DNA of 64,000 bases. Origin: Arenimonas daejeonensis. GTDB taxonomy: Bacteria; Pseudomonadota; Gammaproteobacteria; Xanthomonadales; Xanthomonadaceae. Made by a program: the position numbers and the translations under genes. The notes under the pieces were generated by a model. The model had not been told where the DNA came from. It saw nothing but the letters and a program-made list of their open reading frames with translations, and made no database searches. Of this stretch, positions 23,532 through 35,805 are shown piece after piece; the first letter of the stretch is position 1, and each line of letters opens with the position of its first letter. Location: assembly GCF_007993735.1 (NCBI RefSeq), contig NZ_CP042453.1:2728001-2792000 (forward strand). Reading direction: 5' to 3'.

Positions 23532-24404
23532 TCAGCGCTTGTCGTTGCCGAAGTAGCGCAGGAACTCCGAATCCGGGTCGAGCACCATCACGGTCTGGCC
23601 GTCCGCCATCGAGTTCCGGTAGGCCTCCAGGCTGCGGTAGAAAGCGTAGAACTCGGGATCGCCGCCGTAGGCCGCGGCATAGATCTCGGCGGCGCGGGCG
23701 TCGCCTTCGCCCCGCAGCTTCTGCGCATCGCGTTCGGCCTCGGCGATGGTCACCTGGCGCTGGCGGTCGGCCTCGGAACGGATGGTCTCGCTCTGCTCCA
23801 CGCCTTCGGCGCGCAGCTGGTTGGCCACCTGGGTGCGCTCGGTGCGCATGCGGCCGTAGACCGTGTCCAGGATCGTGCTGTCCTCGGGCAGGTTGATGCG
23901 CTTGATGCGCACGTCCACGACCTCGATGCCCAGGGTCGCCGCACCGGCATTCACCTGGTCCAGCAGGCTGCCCGACAGCTCGGCGCGGCCCGCGGAAACC
24001 ACTTCCTGCAGCGTGCGCTGGTTGATCTCGTTGCGCAGCGCGTTCTTGACGATCGGCGTCAGGCGCTGGCGCGCGGCTTCTTCGTTGCCGCCGTTGGCGG
24101 CGCGGTAGTAGGCCGCCACGTCATCGATCTTCCACTTGACGAAGAAGTCGACGCTGACGTCCTTCTTCTCGGCGGTCAGGTAACGCTCCGGCGCGTCGTC
24201 AAGCGAGAGGATGCGCTGGTCGAACTTGCGCACCTCCTCCACCAGCGGCCACTTGAAGTGCAGGCCGGGGTCGAGGTTGCTGCGCACGACGCGGCCGAGG
24301 TTGAGCACGATCGCGGTCTGGCTTTCGTTGACGACGAACACCGAACCCATGGCGGCCAGCAGGCCGGCGATGGCGAGGAACAGGATGAGGGTCAAAGCGC
24401 GCAT
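23532..24404 (-). CDS. hflC: Protease modulator HflC
   Basis: SPFH/prohibitin-domain inner-membrane protein (290 residues) with one N-terminal membrane anchor ('LTLILFLAIAGLLAAMGSVFVV') and a long coiled-coil rich in Arg/Glu/Ala. With HflK it forms the cage around the FtsH protease. Start at ATG 24404 is one base from the hflK stop, so the pair is coupled. ftsH itself is about 7 kb away in this window. Confidence 0.95.
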   Translation of the reverse strand: MRALTLILFLAIAGLLAAMGSVFVVNESQTAIVLNLGRVVRSNLDPGLHFKWPLVEEVRKFDQRILSLDDAPERYLTAEKKDVSVDFFVKWKIDDVAAYYRAANGGNEEAARQRLTPIVKNALRNEINQRTLQEVVSAGRAELSGSLLDQVNAGAATLGIEVVDVRIKRINLPEDSTILDTVYGRMRTERTQVANQLRAEGVEQSETIRSEADRQRQVTIAEAERDAQKLRGEGDARAAEIYAAAYGGDPEFYAFYRSLEAYRNSMADGQTVMVLDPDSEFLRYFGNDKR

Positions 24405-24405
24405 G

Positions 24406-25521
24406 TCAGCGGCCTCCCTGGCGGCGGGCGGCGCGGGGATCGCGCTCGGGGGTGGCATCGGCGGGAGTGGTGGACGCGGCCTGGGTGGCCGGCAGGCGGA
24501 TCACCGGCGCTTCGGCCGGCACGCCGGCACGGACCGGGGCACCGCCGATGGGCAGGTACAGGATGTTGTCGTTGCCGCCGACCACCTTCGGGTTGCCGGC
24601 CATCACCTGCTGCATGGTTTCCAGGTAGAGGCGCTTGCGCGTCACTTCCGGGGCCCGGCGGTACTCGGTGGCGAGCAGGCTGAAACGCTCCGCGTCACCC
24701 TCGGCGCGGGCGATGGTCGCCACGCGGTAACCCTCGGCTTCCGTGCGCAGGCGCGCCGCGCGACCGCGGGCCTCGGGCAGCACCTTGCTGGCGTAGGCCT
24801 TGGCTTCGTTCTCGATGCGCTCCTTGTCCTCGCGGGCGCTGATCGCATCGTCGAAGGCCTGCTTGACCTCTTCCGGCGGACGCGCGTCCTGCAGGTTGAA
24901 CTGGGTGACGGTCAGGCCGGTCTGGTAGAAGTTCAGCGACTCCTGCAGGCGGTCCTTGGCCTCGATCACCAGTTCGGCGCGATCGAACAGCACGGTGTCC
25001 ATGTTGCTGCGGCCGACCACCTCGCGCACCGCGCTTTCCGCGGCGTCCTTGAGGGTCTGCTCCGGATTGACCGAACCGAACAGGAACAGGCGAGGCTCGG
25101 AACGGGTGTACTGGGCGTTGAACTTGATGTCGATCAGATTCTCGTCCCGGGTCAGCACGCGCACCTGGTCGGTCAGTTCGACCACCTGGGTGGCGTCCAC
25201 GACCGTGACGGTCTCGATCGGCCAGGGCCACTTGAAGTTCGGGCCCGGGGTCATGATGCGGTTGAACTCGCCGAAGCGCAGCACCACGCCGCGCTGGCGT
25301 TCGTCCATCAGCTTGAAGCTGTTGAACACCAGCCAGATGCCGATCAGGCCGAGGATCCAGGGCAGCGGATTGAAGCCGTTGGCCGCGGCGCTGCCGCGCC
25401 CACCGCCGGAACCGCCGCCGAACATGCCCTTGAGGCGATTGATGAAGGCTTCGACCTCGTTGCCGGGGTCCTTGCCCTTCCAGGGATCTTGGTTGCCTTT
25501 TCCAGGCTGGTTCCAGGCCAT
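24406..25521 (-). CDS. hflK: Protease modulator HflK
   Basis: Partner of HflC, 371 residues. The family N-terminus 'MAWNQPGKGNQDPW' and glycine-rich stretch are followed by one transmembrane helix (about residues 52-70), the SPFH domain and a coiled-coil. The C-terminal 40 residues are Ala/Pro/Arg-rich and variable in the family. Confidence 0.95.
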   Translation of the reverse strand: MAWNQPGKGNQDPWKGKDPGNEVEAFINRLKGMFGGGSGGGRGSAAANGFNPLPWILGLIGIWLVFNSFKLMDERQRGVVLRFGEFNRIMTPGPNFKWPWPIETVTVVDATQVVELTDQVRVLTRDENLIDIKFNAQYTRSEPRLFLFGSVNPEQTLKDAAESAVREVVGRSNMDTVLFDRAELVIEAKDRLQESLNFYQTGLTVTQFNLQDARPPEEVKQAFDDAISAREDKERIENEAKAYASKVLPEARGRAARLRTEAEGYRVATIARAEGDAERFSLLATEYRRAPEVTRKRLYLETMQQVMAGNPKVVGGNDNILYLPIGGAPVRAGVPAEAPVIRLPATQAASTTPADATPERDPRAARRQGGR

Positions 25522-25587
25522 GCTTGCTCCGTCGCGCGCCGCCGGGGCCGTTGCCCTGGCAGGGGCCAGGATCGGGGAAAGCGCGCT

Positions 25588-26905
25588 TTAGTCAGTGTCA
25601 GGATTGTAGGTAGGGGCGCCGGGGGCCACAAGCAAGAGCGCGTGAAGCGGATGCCCACCTGGTTCGGCCGCCAGCCGCTCGGCCGCCGCCCAGGGCAAGT
25701 CAAGGGTCAGAAGCCACCCCGATTCATCCGATTGTTCCGACCGGACCGCACCCGCGGCATGCAATCGCGCCCGCAGCCGGCCCTGGTCCGGCGCCAGCCG
25801 CAGCTCGCCGGTGAAGCGGCGTTCGGCGAACCGGCGGATCAGCAGGTCGCGCAGCAGGTCCAGGCCCAAGCCGTCCCGGGCCGAAAGCCAGACGCGCTCA
25901 CGCCCCTCGACCTCGGGATCGAGCCGCGGCAGCGCGCCTTCGATCCGGTCGATCTTGTTGAACACCAGCACCTGCGGGATGTCGCCGGCGCCGATCTCGT
26001 CCAGCACGCGATCCACCTGGCCGATGCGCTCGTCGCGCAGTTCGTCGGCGGCGTCGATCACGTGCAGCAGCAGGTCGGCCTCGCGGGCTTCGGCCAAGGT
26101 CGACCGGAACGCCGCCACCAGCTCGTGGGGAAGATCGCGAACGAAGCCGACCGTATCGGACAGGACCAGCGGCGCGACACCATCCACCCGGCGCACCGTC
26201 GGATCCAGCGTCGCGAACAAGCGGTCATCGGCGTAGACCCCCGATCCGGTCAACGCATTGAACAAGGTGGATTTTCCGGCATTCGTGTACCCCACCAGCG
26301 CCACGCGCGGCACTTCGTTGCGGATGCGTGCGCGCCGCATCTGCGTGCGCTGGACTTCGACCTTCTCCAGCCGCGCCTGCAGTGACTCCAGCCGCTTCTG
26401 CAGCATGCGCTTGTCGAGCTCGAGCTGGGTTTCGCCGGGACCACGCAGGCCGATGGCGCCGCCGCGCTGGCGCTCCAGATGCGTCCAGCCGCGCACCAGG
26501 CGCGTGGCCCAGTGCTTGAGCTGGGCCAGTTCGACCTGCAGCTTGCCTTCGTGCGTGGCCGCACGCTGGGCGAAGATGTCGAGGATCAGGCCGGTGCGGT
26601 CGACCACGCGGCGTTTGAGCGCCTTCTCGAGGTTGCGCTCCTGGCCGGGCGTCAGCAGGTGGTTGACCAGCACCAGGTCTGCACCGGTGGCTTCGCAGGC
26701 GGATTGCACTTCCTCGAGCTTGCCGGTGCCGATGTAGTAGGCCGCGTTCGGCGTCTCGACCCGCGCGGTCACGGTGCCGACCACGGTCGCACCGGCCGAA
26801 CGGGCCAGTTCCGAAAACTCTTCCAGCAGGGCCGGGTCCTGCCGACCCGGCGCATGCGGCTGGATCAGCAGGGGCGCGTTCGCCCTTGCGGGCGCGTTCA
26901 AACAT
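25588..26905 (-). CDS. hflX: Ribosome-associated GTPase HflX (one frame break)
   Basis: GTPase that splits stalled ribosomes, especially under stress. It starts 'MFERARKGERA'; at about 26877 one extra C (CCCC for CCC) shifts the frame before 'LLIQPHAPG'. The HflX N-terminal domain is followed by G1 'GYTNAGKST', G3 'DTVGFVRDLP' and G4 'NKID'. Corrected length 438 residues. It lies directly downstream of hfq, as in the classic hfq-hflX-hflK-hflC order. Confidence 0.93.
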
Positions 26906-26923
26906 CGGACGACGTCAGGACGC

Positions 26924-27199
26924 TCAATCGTCCTGGCCCGCCTCGTCGTCTTCACCGCCGGCCGACGCGACCTGGCCGCCACCCGGGCCGACACGCACGT
27001 TGCGCGCGGGCACCACGGTGGAGATGGCGTGCTTGTAGACCATCTGGCTGACGGTGTTGCGCAGCAGGACGACGAACTGGTCGAAGCTTTCGATGGTGCC
27101 CTGCAGCTTGATGCCGTTGACCAGGTAGATGGACACGGGAATGCGCTCGCGGCGCAGGGCATTCAGGAAAGGATCCTGGAGGGATTGACCTTTGGACAT
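26924..27199 (-). CDS. hfq: RNA chaperone Hfq
   Basis: Sm-like RNA chaperone of 91 residues. Sm1 '[29 protein letters not shown]' and Sm2 '[10 protein letters not shown]' (with the conserved YKHA) are complete; the tail is glycine- and acid-rich. Start '[19 protein letters not shown]' is typical. It sits between miaA and hflX on the minus strand. Confidence 0.97.
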   Translation of the reverse strand: MSKGQSLQDPFLNALRRERIPVSIYLVNGIKLQGTIESFDQFVVLLRNTVSQMVYKHAISTVVPARNVRVGPGGGQVASAGGEDDEAGQDD

Positions 27200-27298
27200 G
27201 TGGACTCCGTTCTTCTTTTTGTGGCGCGCCAGCTGGCGCGATTTGCGGCCAAAAGGGTCCGAGGCCGCGAATGCCGGCAATTCTACCAGCTGTCCCCG

Positions 27299-28234
27299 TT
27301 AGCCGCGGGTCATGAAGGCGGCCAGTGCGGCCTCCAGCCCGGCCCGGTCGGTGGCCGGATCGAACCAGCGCGCGTCAAACTGTCCCCGCAGCCAGGTCAA
27401 CTGGCGCTTGGCCAGCTGGCGCGTGGCGGCGATGGCCTCGGCACGGAAGGTGTCGGTATCGGTTTCGCCGTCCAGGTGGCGCCAGGCCTGGCGATAGCCG
27501 ACCGCCCGCATGGACGGCAGGTCGGGATGCAGGCGCGGGTCGGCGCGCAGGCGGCGCATCTCTTCCAGGAATCCGGCCGCCAGCATCTGGTCGAAACGCA
27601 GCGCGATGCGCTCGTGCAGCACGGCGCGGTCGGCCGGCGCCAGCACCAGCTTCAACACGCGGAACGGGAACACATGCCGGCGGGAATCCCCTGCCAGGCG
27701 CTGATCGGACGGCCGGTGAGGCGATAAACCTCCAGCGCGCGGGTGATGCGCTGGTGGTCGCGTGGCTTGATGCGCGTGCCCGCGGCCGGATCGTTCGCCG
27801 CCATCTCGGCATGCAGGGCGTGCCAGCCGCGGTCGCGGGCTTCGGCGGCCAGGGTTTCGCGGGTCGCGGCATCCGCCGGCGGCAGTTCCGACAGGCCTTC
27901 GAGCAGGGCGCTGAAATACAGGCCGGTGCCCCCGCCAACAGCGGCACCCGGCCGCGGGCCGCCAACGCCTGCATCGGCGGCAGCGCCTCGCGGGCGAAGT
28001 CGGCGGCGGAAAACACCTCGTGCGGGTCGCGCACGTCCAGCAGGTGGTGCGGTGCCCGCGCCAGCGTGTCCACATCGGGTTTGGCCGCGCCGATGTCCAG
28101 GCCGCGGTACACCGGGGCCGAATCGACGCTGATGATCTCGGTGCCCAGCCGCTGCGCCACTCCACCGCCAGGGCGGTCTTGCCCGAGGCGGTGGGGCCCA
28201 TCAGGGCGATGGCCAGCGGGCGCTGGTCCTGCAT
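27299..28234 (-). CDS. miaA: tRNA dimethylallyltransferase MiaA (three frame breaks)
   Basis: Adds the dimethylallyl group to A37 of tRNAs reading UNN codons. The P-loop '[15 protein letters not shown]' opens the protein. Single-base losses in G runs of the coding strand near 28160, 27940 and 27697 divide it. Joined, it reads '...[24 protein letters not shown]...', '...[18 protein letters not shown]...' and '[14 protein letters not shown]...', 312 residues, full length. Three breaks in one essential-type gene argue for sequence error, not decay. Confidence 0.9.
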   Translation of the reverse strand: MQDQRPLAIALMGPTASGKTALAVEWRSGWAPRSSASIRPRCTAAWTSARPNPMWTRWRGHRTTCWTCATRTRCFPPPTSPARRCRRCRRWRPAAGCRCWRGHRPVFQRPARRPVGTAAGGCRDPRNPGRRSPRPRLARPACRDGGERSGRGHAHQATRPPAHHPRAGGLSPHRPSDQRLAGDSRRHVFPFRVLKLVLAPADRAVLHERIALRFDQMLAAGFLEEMRRLRADPRLHPDLPSMRAVGYRQAWRHLDGETDTDTFRAEAIAATRQLAKRQLTWLRGQFDARWFDPATDRAGLEAALAAFMTRG

Positions 28235-28237
28235 GGC

Positions 28238-29726
28238 TCAGACGCCGCTGCGCTTGAGCTCGCCCTGCACGCTGTCGTACAGGCCTTCCATCGCCGGCGT
28301 GGGCTTGCCCATGCGGCTGACGACGACGATGGCGAGCGTGGCCAGGGCGACACCCGGCACCATTTCGTACAGGCCGGTCGCGGCGAAGAACTGCTTCCAC
28401 AGGATCACCGTGGCGGCGCCCACCAGCATGCCGGCCAGCGCGCCATCGCGGGTCATGCGCTTCCAGAACAGCGACAGCACCACCACCGGACCGAAGGCGG
28501 CGCCGAACCCGGCCCAGGCATAACTGACCAGGCCCAGCACGCGGCTGTCCGGGTCCGAGGCCAGCCAGATCGCCAGCACGGCCACGCCGAGCACCGCGAA
28601 ACGACCGACCCAGACCAGTTCGGCCTGCCCGGCCGACGGCCGCAGGAAGCCCTTGTAGAAATCCTCGGTCAGCGCGCTGGAACACACCAGCAGCTGGCAG
28701 CTGAGCGTGCTCATCACCGCGGCCAGGATGGCCGACAGCAGGATGCCGGCGATCCAGGGATTGAACAGCAGGCTGGAGAGTTCGATGAACACGCGCTCGG
28801 GGTTCGCGGTCACGGCGCCGGCCTGGGCCGGGTTCGCGGCGAAGTGCGCGATGCCGAAGAAACCCACCGCCATCGCGCCGGCCAGGCACAGCACCATCAG
28901 GTCATGCCGATGCGGCGCGCCACCGGGATGGTGCGCACCGATTCGGCCGCCATGAAACGCGCCAGGATGTGCGGCTGCCCGACATAGCCCAGGCCCCAGG
29001 CCAGCAGCGAGATCACGCCGACCACGCTGGCGCCCTTGAAGAAATCGAGCTTGCTCGGGTCGAGCTGTTCCACCAGGACCAGGCTTTCGGCTGGTCCGCC
29101 CAGGCCCAGGATCACGACGATGGGCGTGATGATCAGCGCGAAGATCATGAGCGTGGCCTGCACCGTGTCGGTCCAGCTGACGGCCAGGAAACCGCCGACG
29201 AAGGTGTAGAGGATGGTGGCGGCGGCGCCGTACCACATCGCCCGATCGTACGGGACGTCGAACACGCTTTCGAACAGGCGCGCGCCGGCGACGATGCCCG
29301 AGGCGCAGTAGACCGCGAAGAACACAGGATGATCAGCGCCGACAGCACGCGCAGCAGCTTGCCGCGGTCCTCGAAACGATGGGTGAAATAGTCCGGCAAG
29401 GTCAGCGCATTCTGGCTGCGCTCGGTGTACAGGCGCAGCGGCGCGGCGACGTAACGCCAGTTGGCCCAGGCGCCGATCACCAGGCCGATGGCGATCCAGG
29501 CCTCCGACACACCGTTGAGGTAGAGCGCACCGGGCAGGCCCAGCAGCAGCCAGCCGCTCATGTCCGAGGCGCCGGCCGACATCGCCGTGACGAAACTGCC
29601 CAGCGAACGCCCGCCCAGGATGTAGTCGTCGAAACTGCGGGTGTAGTACCAGGCGGCGAAACCGATGCCGACCATGCCCAGGATGTAGATGGCGAAGGTG
29701 ATGTGCAGCGGGGACAGCTGGCTCAT
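28238..29726 (-). CDS. putP: Sodium/proline symporter PutP-like (two frame breaks)
   Basis: Sodium:solute symporter family (LeuT fold, 12-13 membrane segments). It begins '[18 protein letters not shown]' and includes '[18 protein letters not shown]', part of the PutP Na+/proline site. One G is missing near 29325 and one near 28903; restored length is 496 residues, matching PutP. No putA is present here. The 3' end lies 3 bases from the start of miaA. Confidence 0.9.
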
Positions 29727-29810
29727 GTCGGCTCGTCGGGTGGCTGGGGCCGGGCAAGCTTAACGCGATCGGCGGCGGCGGCCCGGACCGGCATCGGCAC
29801 CGATCGGGTC

Positions 29811-29998
29811 ATCCACACGCCCTGTGGATAGCCTCCGGGCAAAGCCTGTGGATGGATTGCTGAGCGCCTTGCGTGGCAAGGGCTGGCGCCACATCGGCCA
29901 GTTTTTGACCAGCCGATGACGGCAATCCACACGGCCTGTGGACAAGCCTGGGAGAACTCCTGTGGACGGATCGCTGCGCGCCAGTGCTGGCGCGGGAG
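29811..29998. repeat. Direct repeat of a TGTGGA-containing hairpin unit
   Basis: Two copies about 114 bp apart (about 29811-29868 and 29925-29982) in the 323-bp gap between putP and folP. Each begins with ATCCACA facing TGTGGAT/C across a short loop, then a second CTGTGGA(T/C)GGAT(T/C)GCTG(A/C)GCGCC. Between them CATCGGC (29893-29899) pairs with GCCGATG (29912-29918). Otherwise this gap holds no gene. Confidence 0.75.
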
Positions 29999-30050
29999 TC
30001 AATAGCCTTGATTATTAGTTGACCACATCGTGCACAAGTCGTGTCGATGA

Positions 30051-30947
30051 TCAGTCGTCGTCAGGCCACTGGATCGCCGGTTTCGCCGCCGTCGCCTTCG
30101 GCAATGGCTGCGCATTGACGGCCGCCCACACCTTCATCGCATCCACGGTCGCGGCGACGTCGTGCACGCGCAGGATCCTGGCGCCGTACTCGGCGGCCAG
30201 CACCGCTGCCGCCAGCGAGGCCGGCAGGCGCTCGCCCACTTCGCGGCCGGTGAGTTCGCCCAGCGTGCGCTTGCGCGACAGGCCGGCCAGCAGCGGCAGG
30301 CCCAGGTCCAGCAGGCGCGCCTGCTGGCGCAGCAGCAGCAGGTTGTGGGCGCTGGTCTTGCCGAAACCGTAACCCGGGTCGAGCACGATGTGTTTTTTCG
30401 GGATGCCGGCCATCTCGCAGGCGAAGATGCGTTCGGCCAGGAACCGGTGCACCTCGCCGACCAGGTCGTCGTAGGCCGGCGCCGCCTGCATCGAACGCGG
30501 CTCGCCCTGCATGTGCATCAGTACCACCGGCACGCCCAGTGCCGCTGCCGCGTCCAGCGCGCCTTCGCGCCGCAAGGCGTACACGTCGTTGATCAGGCCC
30601 GCGCCGGCGGCCACGGCGGCGCGCATCACTTCGGGCTTGGAGCTGTCCACCGAGATCGGCAGCGCGGTCTCACGCGCCAGGCGTTCGACCACCGGAACCA
30701 CCCGTCGCAGTTCTTCCTCGACCGTGACTTCATCCGCGCCCGGCCGGGTGGATTCGCCGCCGACATCGAGCAGGTCGGCGCCTTCAGCCGCCAGGCGCAG
30801 GCCGTGGGCCACTGCGGCCTCCACGGTGTCGTGGGCGCCGCCGTCGGAAAAAGAATCCGGGGTGACATTGACGATGCCCATCACCCGCGGGCGGTCCAGG
30901 ACCAGCACGCGCCCGGCGCAGTCGAGTTGCGGAGTCAGGTCGAACAT
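30051..30947 (-). CDS. folP: Dihydropteroate synthase
   Basis: Folate-pathway enzyme joining p-aminobenzoate to dihydropterin pyrophosphate; target of sulfonamides. TIM-barrel protein of 298 residues with 'MGIVNVTPDSFSDGG' and 'DVGGESTRPGA', both pterin/pyrophosphate-binding signatures. Start at ATG 30947. It lies behind a terminator that ends the ftsH transcript, so read-through or a separate promoter is needed. Confidence 0.96.
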   Translation of the reverse strand: MFDLTPQLDCAGRVLVLDRPRVMGIVNVTPDSFSDGGAHDTVEAAVAHGLRLAAEGADLLDVGGESTRPGADEVTVEEELRRVVPVVERLARETALPISVDSSKPEVMRAAVAAGAGLINDVYALRREGALDAAAALGVPVVLMHMQGEPRSMQAAPAYDDLVGEVHRFLAERIFACEMAGIPKKHIVLDPGYGFGKTSAHNLLLLRQQARLLDLGLPLLAGLSRKRTLGELTGREVGERLPASLAAAVLAAEYGARILRVHDVAATVDAMKVWAAVNAQPLPKATAAKPAIQWPDDD

Positions 30948-30961
30948 GAGGTTTCCGCCAA

Positions 30962-30992
30962 TGAAAAAGGCCAGAGCGGACTCTGGCCTTTC
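30962..30992 (-). terminator. Terminator after ftsH
   Basis: Perfect 11-bp stem AAAGGCCAGAG/CTCTGGCCTTT (30966-30976 and 30981-30991) with a 4-nt loop; on the minus strand it is followed by a T run (CCTTTTTCAT). Confidence 0.9.
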
Positions 30993-31015
30993 CCGTTGAC
31001 CGCGGCAAGCCGGAA

Positions 31016-32922
<1,907 letters not shown>

Positions 32923-32923
<1 letters not shown>

Positions 32924-33551
32924 CAGTTCTTTCCTCGGCGCTTGCCCATGGCCAGCGCATAGACTTCGTTCGACCGGCGGCGGAGGCCGCCGGCTTGCGG
33001 ATCACCAGCTTGTCGTAGCGGGTCCTGAGGTCCTTGACGTAGGCATCGAAGCCCTCGCCCTGGAACAGCTTGATCAGGAAGTTGCCGCCCGGCTTGAGGT
33101 GGGTTTCCGCGAAATCGCGGGCCAGTTCGGACAGGTACATCGCCCTTGCCTGGTCCACGGTATCCACGCCGGTCATATTGGGGGCCATGTCGGAAAGCAC
33201 AAGGTCGACCGGTGCGCCGCCCAGCAGGGACTCCAGCTCGGACAATGGCCCCGGCTCTCTGAAATCGCCGTGAATGAACTCCACGCCGGCGATCGGCGGC
33301 ATGTCCAGGATGTCCAGGGCGACCACGCGGCCCTTGCCACCAAGGTCGCGCCGCACCACCTGGGACCAGCCGCCGGGGGCGGCGCCCAGGTCCACCACAA
33401 CCATTCCCGGCTTGAGCAGGCGATCGCGTTCGATCAGCTCCTCGAGTTTGTAGGCCGCACGCGAGCGCATGCCTTCGGCCTGGGCCTTCTTCACGAAGGG
33501 GTCCTTGAAGTGCTCTTCAAGCCAGCGGGGGCTGCTTTTGCTGCGGGCCAT
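32923..33551 (-). CDS. rlmE: 23S rRNA (uridine-2'-O-)-methyltransferase RlmE/FtsJ (one frame break)
   Basis: Heat-shock methyltransferase for U2552 of 23S rRNA. It starts '[14 protein letters not shown]'; the SAM motif '[14 protein letters not shown]' and catalytic region '[12 protein letters not shown]' are intact. Near 32990 one C is missing, after which the true C-terminus ('...[15 protein letters not shown]') is in the next frame and stops at 32923-32925. Corrected length 209 residues. Confidence 0.93.
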
Positions 33552-33634
33552 GGGGTTCGACGGGACGCCGTCGGCGGGGGCGGGAAAGGCGGCCATGATA
33601 CCCTACGCCCCCTTTTGAACCCGTCCGGAACGTC

Positions 33635-33940
33635 ATGGCCGCCGCCCTCAGCAATCCCCAGAAGCGTTACCTGCGCGGCCTGGCCCACGACCTCAAGCCG
33701 GTCATCCTGGTCGGCGCCAAGGGCATCACCGACAACCTGGCGGCCGAAACCGCGCTGGCGCTGGAACACCACGAGCTGATCAAGGTGCGCGTGGCTGCCG
33801 GTGACCGCGAGCTGCGGGACGAGTGGATCGGCATCCTCTGCGAGCGCACGCAGGCCGCCCTGGTGGCGCGCATCGGCAACATCGCCGTGTTGTACAAGCG
33901 CAGCCAGGACAAGCCCCTGATCGTGCTGCCCAAGGCCTGA
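33635..33940 (+). CDS. yhbY: Ribosome assembly RNA-binding protein YhbY
   Basis: CRM-domain protein of 101 residues binding pre-50S particles. The motif 'HDLKPVILVGAKGITDNL' contains the GxxG-type loop of the fold. It is divergent from rlmE-ftsH, a common arrangement. Confidence 0.95.
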   Translation: MAAALSNPQKRYLRGLAHDLKPVILVGAKGITDNLAAETALALEHHELIKVRVAAGDRELRDEWIGILCERTQAALVARIGNIAVLYKRSQDKPLIVLPKA

Positions 33941-33954
33941 GCCCGGGGGAACCC

Positions 33955-34350
33955 GTGCAACTGTCCCAGGAAAACCCCGACTTCCTGTATGTGCTGCGCG
34001 GCGTCAGCGACGCCGGCGTGCTGGTGAAACAGGAAACGCTGGACCGCAGCTTCCTGCTGGCTCCCAACGAGCTGGTGCCCGGCTGGCGCCCGACCTCGTC
34101 CGCCGACCTTCAACCCGCCGACATGGACGCCGTGCTGGCGCTGCAGCCGGCACTGGTGCTGCTGGGCACCGGCACCCGCCTGGTTTTCCCGTCCGCGGCG
34201 GTGATGGCCGCCCTGCTCACCCGCGGCATCGGCATCGAGGTGATGGACAGCGCCGCGGCGGCACGCACCTTCAATGTGCTGGCGACCGAAGGCCGGCGCG
34301 TGGTCGCGGCCTTCCTGCTTCCCGGTTTTCAGGGCGGCGGCAGCACCTGA
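33955..34350 (+). CDS. Mth938-like domain protein (DUF498)
   Basis: About 131 residues from a GTG start preceded by GGGGGAA. The sequence 'ENPDFLYVLRGVSDAGVLV' and 'LLGTGTRLVFPSAAVMAALL' match the Mth938/NDUFAF3-like fold. No enzymatic role is established in bacteria. It follows yhbY by 14 bases and overlaps the 3' end of nlpD tail-to-tail by 22 bases. Confidence 0.85.
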   Translation: MQLSQENPDFLYVLRGVSDAGVLVKQETLDRSFLLAPNELVPGWRPTSSADLQPADMDAVLALQPALVLLGTGTRLVFPSAAVMAALLTRGIGIEVMDSAAAARTFNVLATEGRRVVAAFLLPGFQGGGST

Positions 34351-35224
34351 AGCGGGTCCACCGGCTTGCCGTTTCGGCGGACCTCGAAATGCAACATGTC
34401 GCGGCTGGTGCCGCTGCGGCCGAGTTCCGCGATCTGCTGGCCACCCTTCACCGCGCTGCCCTCCGCCACCAGGCGTCGCCGGTTGTGCGCGTAGGCCGAC
34501 AGCCATTCGTCGCTGTGCTTGACGATGATCAGCTCGCCGTAGCCGACCAGGCCGGCACCGGAATACACCACCACGCCATCGGCCGCGGCAAGCACCGGCT
34601 GGCCGGCACTGCCGGCGATATCAATGCCCTGGCGCTTGGGGTCGTTGGCGGCGAAACGACCGATCAGCTGGCCCTGGGTCGGCCAGCGCCAGCCGGCGGC
34701 ACTGATGGTGGAAGGCACGGCCGGCGGCGTGACCGGGGCCGCCACCGGCGGTGCCGGGCCCGATGTGGCCGGCGCAGTCGCCGTAGTGCCGGTAGCCGGG
34801 GCCGCGGCTGGTGTCGCGGCTGGCGGCAGCGGCGTGGACACGGCCGGGCCGGCCGGCGGTGAGGTGACCGGACGCGCCGGCGTCGGCATGCCGGTGACCG
34901 AGCCGCTGTTCGTGCCGCCGCTGGATTTCCCCGCAGGCTCAGGCGCTGGCCGGGATAGATCGTGTACGGCGCCGGGATGCGATTCCAGGCCGCGACCTCG
35001 CGATAGTCCAGGCCATGCCGGAAAGCGATGCCGTAGAGCGTGTCGCCACGGGCCACCACATAGGTACCGTCGCGGCTGGAGCCGCGCGCGTTGACCGATG
35101 TCGAACGCGCCGACCGGTCGGAGCGCGACCCGTCCTCGCGTTTGACCACGCGCGAATGGCCGCAGCCCGCCAGCAGCAGGGCGATCGTCAGCAAGGCCAG
35201 CAGCCGGGGCATCGGAATGATCAT
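34329..35224 (-). CDS. nlpD: LysM/M23 lipoprotein NlpD-like, amidase activator (one frame break)
   Basis: Outer-membrane lipoprotein with lipobox 'LLLAGC', a LysM domain ('TYVVARGDTLYGIAFRHGLDYREVAAWN'), a long Pro/Ala/Thr linker and a C-terminal LytM domain. The first zinc ligand normally seen in active M23 enzymes is absent ('KRQGIDIAG'), as in NlpD, which activates a septal amidase instead of cutting murein. One base is missing near 34938; corrected length is 298 residues. The start at 35224 overlaps the yqaA stop (ATGA). Confidence 0.9.
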
Positions 35225-35805
35225 CCGCGGATATTCAACCAGACAATGGCGCCGATGATGACTGCCGCCACAATCCAGCCCACGGTTTCGATGTAACGGC
35301 GCAGATGCGGCTCGATGCGCGGACCGCCCCAGGCCACCAGCCCGGCGACCAGCAGGAAGCGCATCGACCGCCCCACCAGCGACGCCAGCGCGAACGGCAG
35401 CAGCGGCATCGCCGCGGCACCTCCGGCCAGGGTGAACACCTTGAACGGGATCGGCGTGAATGCCGCGACGAACATGATCCAGACCCCGAAGCGTGCGAAC
35501 TGGTCCTGCACCTTGTGGTAGGTGTCGAGATAGCCGACACGCTCGATCAGCGGCATCACTGCATCCAGCGCGTAATAACCGATCGCATAGCCGACCAGGC
35601 CGCCCAGCACCGACGTCACCGCCGCCAGCATGGCGTAACGGAACCATGCCCGGGGCCGGGCCAGCGCCATCGGTGCCAGCATCACGTCGGTGGGCACCGG
35701 GAAGAAGATCGACTCGATCGCGCTGATGAAACCCAGGTACCAGGGCGCATGCGGATGGGCGGCGAGTTGTCGGCAGCGGTCGTAAAGCGGTCCGAACAGC
35801 TTCAT
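35221..35805 (-). CDS. yqaA: YqaA family (DedA/SNARE-associated fold) membrane protein
   Basis: Inner-membrane protein, 194 residues. It has 'FPVPTDVMLAPMALARP' and 'FTPIPFKVFTLAGGAA', the re-entrant-loop motifs of the YqaA/DedA group. It lies between pcm and nlpD, as in other Xanthomonadaceae. Function uncertain; DedA relatives act in lipid carrier or envelope homeostasis. Confidence 0.92.
   Translation of the reverse strand: MKLFGPLYDRCRQLAAHPHAPWYLGFISAIESIFFPVPTDVMLAPMALARPRAWFRYAMLAAVTSVLGGLVGYAIGYYALDAVMPLIERVGYLDTYHKVQDQFARFGVWIMFVAAFTPIPFKVFTLAGGAAAMPLLPFALASLVGRSMRFLLVAGLVAWGGPRIEPHLRRYIETVGWIVAAVIIGAIVWLNIRG

Noticed and set aside
27299..28234. miaA, putP, eno, parE and others as true pseudogenes
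   Set aside because: Single-base breaks in G/C runs, no other decay, and essential functions; sequence error is simpler.
29811..29998. Replication origin (DnaA-box cluster)
   Set aside because: Boxes deviate from TTATNCACA, no AT-rich unwinding region, no dnaA/dnaN/gyrB context.
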